Source of the DNA: an uncultured Bacteroidales bacterium
GTDB taxonomy: Bacteria; Bacteroidota; Bacteroidia; Bacteroidales; UBA932
Length of the DNA stretch: 44,299 nt
Assembly (NCBI GenBank): GCA_900319855.1
Contig: ONQC01000015.1
Location: forward strand, 1-44,299
Direction: 5' to 3'
The notes under the pieces were generated by a model. It was not told the DNA's origin and ran no database searches. It saw only the letters and a list, made by a program, of their open reading frames with translations. This document shows, in pieces, positions 40,928 through 44,299 of this stretch. Position 1 is the stretch's first letter. Each line of letters starts with the position of its first letter. Position numbers and translations under genes: made by a program.

Positions 40928-42078
40928 ATTTTCTGTTCGAAATAGAATTTCCGTACCCAGTATTCGAAAAGCGGATCGATGACGACCGGTTCGTCTTTCT
41001 CATTGAAGGTGACGATTTCTTTTTTCATCAGCGCGTCCTTGAGTCGTTTGACGTTGGCCGAGGAGTTGAGCCCGTAGGCGCGGATGACCTCGGAGGCGCT
41101 GAACTTGACATGCCCGTCCAGGATGGCCTTGAGCAGGCTGACCTGGAAGGTGGTGAGGCTGTCCATGGTCGCCAGGAAACGGGGTTCGTGGACGGACAGC
41201 ACGATCCGCAGGGCCTCGGTCATCGTGGATTCGACGATGTAGCCGCGCGACAGGGAGTCGCAGATGGCGGTCAGGTGGTTGATGTAGCACATTTCGTTGC
41301 GGAAGAGGCGGCAGACCCCGTGCAGCAGGGTCCGGTCGACCTCCTTGCCGCTGTTCATGAATCCTTTGTGGACATAGTCGATGATTTCCTTCTCATCGAT
41401 GGTGCGGAGCGGGAGGAATTCCACCTGGCGGTAGAAGTAGCGTTTGTGCCGGAAGATTTCATTCATGGCGTTGACCATGGAGCCGCTGAAGATGTAGGTG
41501 CAGCCCGGTTTGGGTTCGCCGCGCATCTCGGCGAGCACCTTCTCGAAGACCTTGCAGACCTTGTCGCCGTCTTCGGTGTTGCCGATGCACTGGAACTCGT
41601 CCAGGATCAGGATCAGGGCCGTTCCCCGGTCGCGGGCGATCCGCTGGGGGAACCGGAGCATGGCCAGGATGTCATTGTCGTCCACGTCCCAGTTCAGGGA
41701 GACGATCCGGTCGGTCTCGGCGTAGCTGCGCTGGTCGAAGAGGAAGTGGGTGCCGTCCAGGTATTTGCCGATCAGCTCCTGGTATTCGCCCGGCGTGGTG
41801 GCGACGGTCCGCAGGGCCGTCGATCCCAACCGGGTCAGGAAATCGGCGATGGTCCTGATATTCATTAGGTTGAACTGGCCGACGGCAAACTGGCGCCCGG
41901 TGACCCGGAGGTTCAGCAGGGTCTGCTGGATGACGGAGGTCTTGCCGGCTTTGGGCGGCTCGCAGAGGACGACGTGTTCCCCTTGGGCGAGCAGGTTGCC
42001 CAGGATCTTGCAATCTTCCCGGCGCCCGAAGAAATTCTTTCCGGTGACGTAACGATAATAAATGAATGGACTGTCCAT
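40924..42078 (-). CDS. AAA-type ATPase with C-terminal winged helix
   Basis: 384 residues. Walker A is PPKAGKTS (41-48) and Walker B LILILDEFQ (D160, E161), followed by a sensor-like TYIFSGSM. The C-terminal third (about 285-384) looks like a winged-helix domain (SASEVIRAYGLNSSANVKRLKDAL), ending DPLFEYWVRKFYF, the layout of the archaeal-type/STAND-like ATPase group widespread in Bacteroidota. Partners and substrate are unknown; roles range from regulation to stress or defence. It has its own -7 box, divergent from rplU, and is translationally coupled to the sirtuin gene. Confidence 0.85.
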   Translation of the reverse strand: MDSPFIYYRYVTGKNFFGRREDCKILGNLLAQGEHVVLCEPPKAGKTSVIQQTLLNLRVTGRQFAVGQFNLMNIRTIADFLTRLGSTALRTVATTPGEYQELIGKYLDGTHFLFDQRSYAETDRIVSLNWDVDDNDILAMLRFPQRIARDRGTALILILDEFQCIGNTEDGDKVCKVFEKVLAEMRGEPKPGCTYIFSGSMVNAMNEIFRHKRYFYRQVEFLPLRTIDEKEIIDYVHKGFMNSGKEVDRTLLHGVCRLFRNEMCYINHLTAICDSLSRGYIVESTMTEALRIVLSVHEPRFLATMDSLTTFQVSLLKAILDGHVKFSASEVIRAYGLNSSANVKRLKDALMKKEIVTFNEKDEPVVIDPLFEYWVRKFYFEQKI

Positions 42079-42103
42079 GGCTCAGAAACATTCTTGTTAC
42101 ACG

Positions 42104-42111
42104 CAAATATA
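42104..42111 (-). promoter_or_regulatory. -7 promoter box of the ATPase-sirtuin pair
   Basis: The minus strand reads TATATTTG. At a 19-base spacer the -33 triplet is CTG instead of TTG. It overlaps the divergent rplU promoter region. Confidence 0.6.
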
Positions 42112-42120
42112 CAAATAATT

Positions 42121-42150
42121 TTGTGATTTGCAGGAAATTCACTACTTTTG
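42121..42150 (+). promoter_or_regulatory. Promoter of rplU-rpmA
   Basis: TTG at 42121-42123, exactly 19 bases, TACTTTTG at 42143-42150. The leader to the rplU ATG is about 85 bases. Confidence 0.8.
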
Positions 42151-42159
42151 CAGTCCCAA

Positions 42160-42243
42160 AATTGTGAAATGGCCGCTGAGCCCGGAAAGACCTGCCTTAG
42201 GGAGCAGGCGCTTACGGCTGGAAACTTTAAGAGTTCAAAGATA
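42160..42243 (+). other. Structured leader of the rplU transcript
   Basis: The leader contains a CCTGC/GCAGG stem (42191-42195 with 42204-42208) and possible outer GCCG/CGGC pairing. Ribosomal protein leaders often fold for autoregulation. I do not recognise a named RNA family here. Confidence 0.4.
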
Positions 42244-42555
42244 ATGTACGCAATCGTAGACATTGCCGGCCAGCAGTTTAAAGTAGAAGCTGGTTCCAAG
42301 ATCTTCGTCAACCGCCTGGCCGCGAAGGCCGACGAGTCCGTCGAGTTCAACAAGGTGCTCCTCATCGACAGCGAGGGAGCAGTCAAAGTCGGTGCCCCGT
42401 ATGTCGAGGGTGCTGTAGTCAAAGCCACCGTCCTCCGTGACGACATCAAGGCCAAGAAGGTCCTTGTGTTCAAGAAAATCCGTCGCAAAGGCTTCCAGAA
42501 GCTCAACGGCCATCGCCAGAAGCTGACCCAGATCCGCATCGACGCTATCGCTTAA
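42244..42555 (+). CDS. rplU: 50S ribosomal protein bL21
   Basis: 103 residues from ATG 42244 (MYAIVDIAGQQFKVEAG); an in-frame upstream start at 42148 lies at the promoter and is rejected. Typical bL21 features include the KVLVFKKIRRKGFQKLNGHRQ basic stretch with GHRQ near the C-terminus. It binds 23S rRNA in the large subunit. First gene of rplU-rpmA, 20 bases ahead of rpmA. Confidence 0.98.
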   Translation: MYAIVDIAGQQFKVEAGSKIFVNRLAAKADESVEFNKVLLIDSEGAVKVGAPYVEGAVVKATVLRDDIKAKKVLVFKKIRRKGFQKLNGHRQKLTQIRIDAIA

Positions 42556-42575
42556 CTTTGTAAAAGATTTAGATT

Positions 42576-42836
42576 ATGGCACATAAAAAAGGTCAATCCA
42601 GTTCCAAGAACGGTCGTGAGTCGCATTCCAAACGACTCGGTCTCAAGAAGTTTGGCGGTCAGGTCGTGAAGGCTGGCAACATCATCGTCCGTCAGCGCGG
42701 CACCGTCCACAACCCGGACACCAACGTCGGTATGGGTAAGGACCACACCCTGTATGCCCTCGTCGACGGCACCGTCGTCTTCAAGAAGAAGAGAAACGAC
42801 AAGTCCTATGTTTCCGTCGTTCCGTTCGAGAACTAA
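42576..42836 (+). CDS. rpmA: 50S ribosomal protein bL27
   Basis: 86 residues. [16 protein letters not shown] begins the protein directly with the mature N-terminus reaching the peptidyl transferase centre; there is no cleavable Firmicutes-type extension. [17 protein letters not shown] and [13 protein letters not shown] are family hallmarks. Paired with rplU, and followed by a terminator. Confidence 0.98.
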   Translation: MAHKKGQSSSKNGRESHSKRLGLKKFGGQVVKAGNIIVRQRGTVHNPDTNVGMGKDHTLYALVDGTVVFKKKRNDKSYVSVVPFEN

Positions 42837-42859
42837 GTCGCGGAGATAGAAGATACACA

Positions 42860-42897
42860 AGAGGATTGCACTTCGAAACCGCAGTCCTCTTTTTTAT
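42860..42897 (+). terminator. Terminator or attenuator between rpmA and serS
   Basis: AGAGGATTGC (42860-42869) pairs with GCAGTCCTCT (42881-42890, one G-U), followed by TTTTTATT. The serS ATG is only 15 bases further with no promoter in between, so serS must rely on read-through. Confidence 0.8.
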
Positions 42898-42911
42898 TAA
42901 AAGCGAGAAAG

Positions 42912-44183
42912 ATGCTTACACTCAAAACGCTCCGCGAGAATCCGGAGCATGTCATCGCCAAACTGGCCGTCAAGAATTTCGACGCCCGCGAGATCGTCAA
43001 CCGCGTCATCGCGCTCGATGACAACCGCAAGGCCCTCCAGACCGAAAGCGACGCCCTCCTGGGCAAGCAGAAGCAGATGGCCGCCCAGATCGGCAGCCTG
43101 ATGAAGCAGGGCAAGCGCGAGGAAGCAGAGGCTGCCAAGCAGGAAGTCGCCGCCCTCAAGGCCCGTTCCACCGAATTGCTGGCCCAGGCCGACGCCAACA
43201 ACAAAGAGCTTCTCGACCAGCTCGTCCTCCTGCCGAACCTCCCGTGCGACCAGGTCCCGGAAGGCAAGGGCGCCGAAGACAACGTCGTCGTCCGCATGGG
43301 CGGGGAAGAGCCGAATCTTCCCGAGAATGCGCTTCCGCACTGGGAGCTCGCCAAGAAATACGACATCATCGATTTCGACCTCGGTGTCAAGTTGACCGGC
43401 GCCGGTTTCCCGGTCTACAAGGGCAAGGGCGCCCGCCTGCAGCGCGCGCTGATCAACTTCTTCCTCGACCGCAACATCGCGGCCGGTTACCTGGAGGTTG
43501 AGCCTCCGGTGATGGTCAATGCGGATTCCGGTTTCGGTACCGGCCAGTTGCCGGACAAGGAAGGCCAGATGTACTATGTGAATGAGGATAAGTTCTACCT
43601 GGTCCCGACCGCCGAAGTCCCGGTGACCAACATTTTCCGCGACGTGATCCTGGGCGCTGACCAGTTCCCGCAGAAGATGACGGCCTACACCCCGTGCTTC
43701 CGCCGTGAGGCCGGTTCCTACGGCAAGGATGTCCGCGGCCTGAACCGCCTGCACCAGTTCGACAAGGTCGAGATCGTCCGCGTCGAAAAGCCGGAGAACA
43801 GCTACGCCGCCCTGGATGAGATGATCGCCCATGTCGAAGGCCTGGTCAAGGACCTCGGCCTGCGTTACCGCATCCTCCGCCTCTGCGGCGGGGACATGAG
43901 CTTCACCTCCGCCATCACCTACGACTTCGAACTCTGGTCCGCCGCCCAGGGCCGCTGGCTCGAGATCTCTTCCGTCTCCAACTTCGAGAGCTACCAGGCC
44001 AACCGCCTGAAACTCCGCTATAAGGACGAGAACGGCAAGACCCAGCTCTGCCACACCCTGAACGGATCCTCCCTCGCGCTGCCGCGCGTGGTGGCCGCCC
44101 TCCTGGAAGACAACCAGAAAGACGGATACATCGAGATCCCGGAGGTCCTTCGCCCGTACACCGGCTTCGACCGCATCGGGTAG
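42912..44183 (+). CDS. serS: Seryl-tRNA synthetase
   Basis: 423 residues. The N-terminal antiparallel coiled-coil arm (about 25-105, rich in Lys/Glu/Gln/Ala) binds the long variable arm of tRNA-Ser. The class II catalytic core shows motif 2 (CFRREAGSYGKDVRGLNRLHQF) in shortened form here as FRREAGSYGKD, and motif 3 NGSSLALPRVVAALLE near the C-terminus. It charges tRNA-Ser with serine. Third in order after rplU and rpmA, but separated by a hairpin terminator. Confidence 0.98.
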   Translation: MLTLKTLRENPEHVIAKLAVKNFDAREIVNRVIALDDNRKALQTESDALLGKQKQMAAQIGSLMKQGKREEAEAAKQEVAALKARSTELLAQADANNKELLDQLVLLPNLPCDQVPEGKGAEDNVVVRMGGEEPNLPENALPHWELAKKYDIIDFDLGVKLTGAGFPVYKGKGARLQRALINFFLDRNIAAGYLEVEPPVMVNADSGFGTGQLPDKEGQMYYVNEDKFYLVPTAEVPVTNIFRDVILGADQFPQKMTAYTPCFRREAGSYGKDVRGLNRLHQFDKVEIVRVEKPENSYAALDEMIAHVEGLVKDLGLRYRILRLCGGDMSFTSAITYDFELWSAAQGRWLEISSVSNFESYQANRLKLRYKDENGKTQLCHTLNGSSLALPRVVAALLEDNQKDGYIEIPEVLRPYTGFDRIG

Positions 44184-44214
44184 TTGGCCGTTCGCGGCGA
44201 ATTTCGTACATTTG
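44184..44214 (+). promoter_or_regulatory. Promoter of ruvC
   Basis: TTG at 44184-44186, a 20-base spacer, TACATTTG at 44207-44214. Only four bases separate the box from the ATG, so the transcript may be leaderless. Confidence 0.75.
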
Positions 44215-44218
44215 CGCT

Positions 44219-44299
44219 ATGGAACAGGAGCGCATCATCTTAGGCATTGATCCCGGAACCCAGCTGTTGGGTTTCGGGATTATCCGTGCCATCGGCCGC
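44219..44299 (+). CDS. ruvC: Holliday junction endonuclease RuvC, N-terminal part (runs off window)
   Basis: ATG 44219 opens a frame to the window end. The 27 visible residues include ILGIDPGTQLLGFGII, the RuvC N-terminal strand pair with the first catalytic Asp (D11). RuvC resolves Holliday junctions with RuvA and RuvB. Only the start is present, so completeness cannot be judged. Confidence 0.9.
   Translation, partial: MEQERIILGIDPGTQLLGFGIIRAIGR

Noticed and set aside
40214-42078. Calling the ATPase-sirtuin pair an antiphage defence system
   Set aside because: The sirtuin is a stand-alone CobB-like enzyme without the fused effector layout of Sir2 defence proteins. The neighbours are core genes, with no other defence genes.

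Overview
The window comes from a high-GC member of the Bacteroidota, most likely order Bacteroidales. The evidence is the recurring -7 promoter box TAnnTTTG, usually with TTG about 19-21 bases upstream, the near absence of Shine-Dalgarno sites, and Bacteroidales families such as DUF6515, DUF4922, HU-CCDC81-like and FISUMP. GC-rich codon use hints at a Rikenellaceae/Alistipes-like or related uncultured lineage; the genus is a guess.

Layout. 1-2.4 kb: end of a LysM/M23 peptidase, a 39-bp tandem repeat, and a membrane-anchored HU-like protein, then tRNA-Asn. 2.5-5.0 kb: an accessory patch with a truncated transposase behind a perfect 34-bp palindrome, a CDF metal exporter, a broken FISUMP-type gene and a lipoprotein. 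5.1-9.1 kb: a small membrane protein, a 56-residue ORF, and an IlvD/Edd-family dehydratase coupled to a GntP permease (probable sugar-acid use). 9.2-22.7 kb: one long same-strand run with very short gaps or overlaps. It carries a cytidylate-kinase-like protein, a DUF3298 lipoprotein, an acyl-ACP thioesterase, an AspT-type carrier, a Nudix hydrolase, a GT2 enzyme, a DUF4922-SpoIID fusion, an AmpG-like importer, a serpin lipoprotein, a NamZ-type (DUF1343) exo-muramidase and a DUF6515 protein. Its second half looks like a peptidoglycan processing and salvage module and is the most interesting part of the window.

22.8-27.2 kb (minus strand): fumarase class I, an RF2 gene with no programmed frameshift, and glutamine synthetase. 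27.3-29.8 kb: glutamate racemase plus sialidase, then tRNA-Leu. 29.9-36.2 kb: a DUF4298 protein, then a minus-strand run of AsmA-like protein, PrmA and a GH28 enzyme. 36.25-36.9 kb is non-coding and holds diverged duplicated sequences and hairpins. 36.9-44.3 kb is mostly core genes: rpsU with a rare strong Shine-Dalgarno, pyrG, purF, a zinc-less sirtuin coupled to an AAA ATPase, rplU-rpmA-serS, and the start of ruvC.

Functional links: several genes touch the cell wall (M23/LysM peptidase, SpoIID fusion, AmpG, NamZ, MurI, possibly DUF3298). Two carbohydrate enzymes (GH33 sialidase, GH28) and the sugar-acid pair suggest a host- or plant-glycan feeding lifestyle. No CRISPR array, rRNA or intact mobile element is visible. 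All promoter and terminator calls are by eye.
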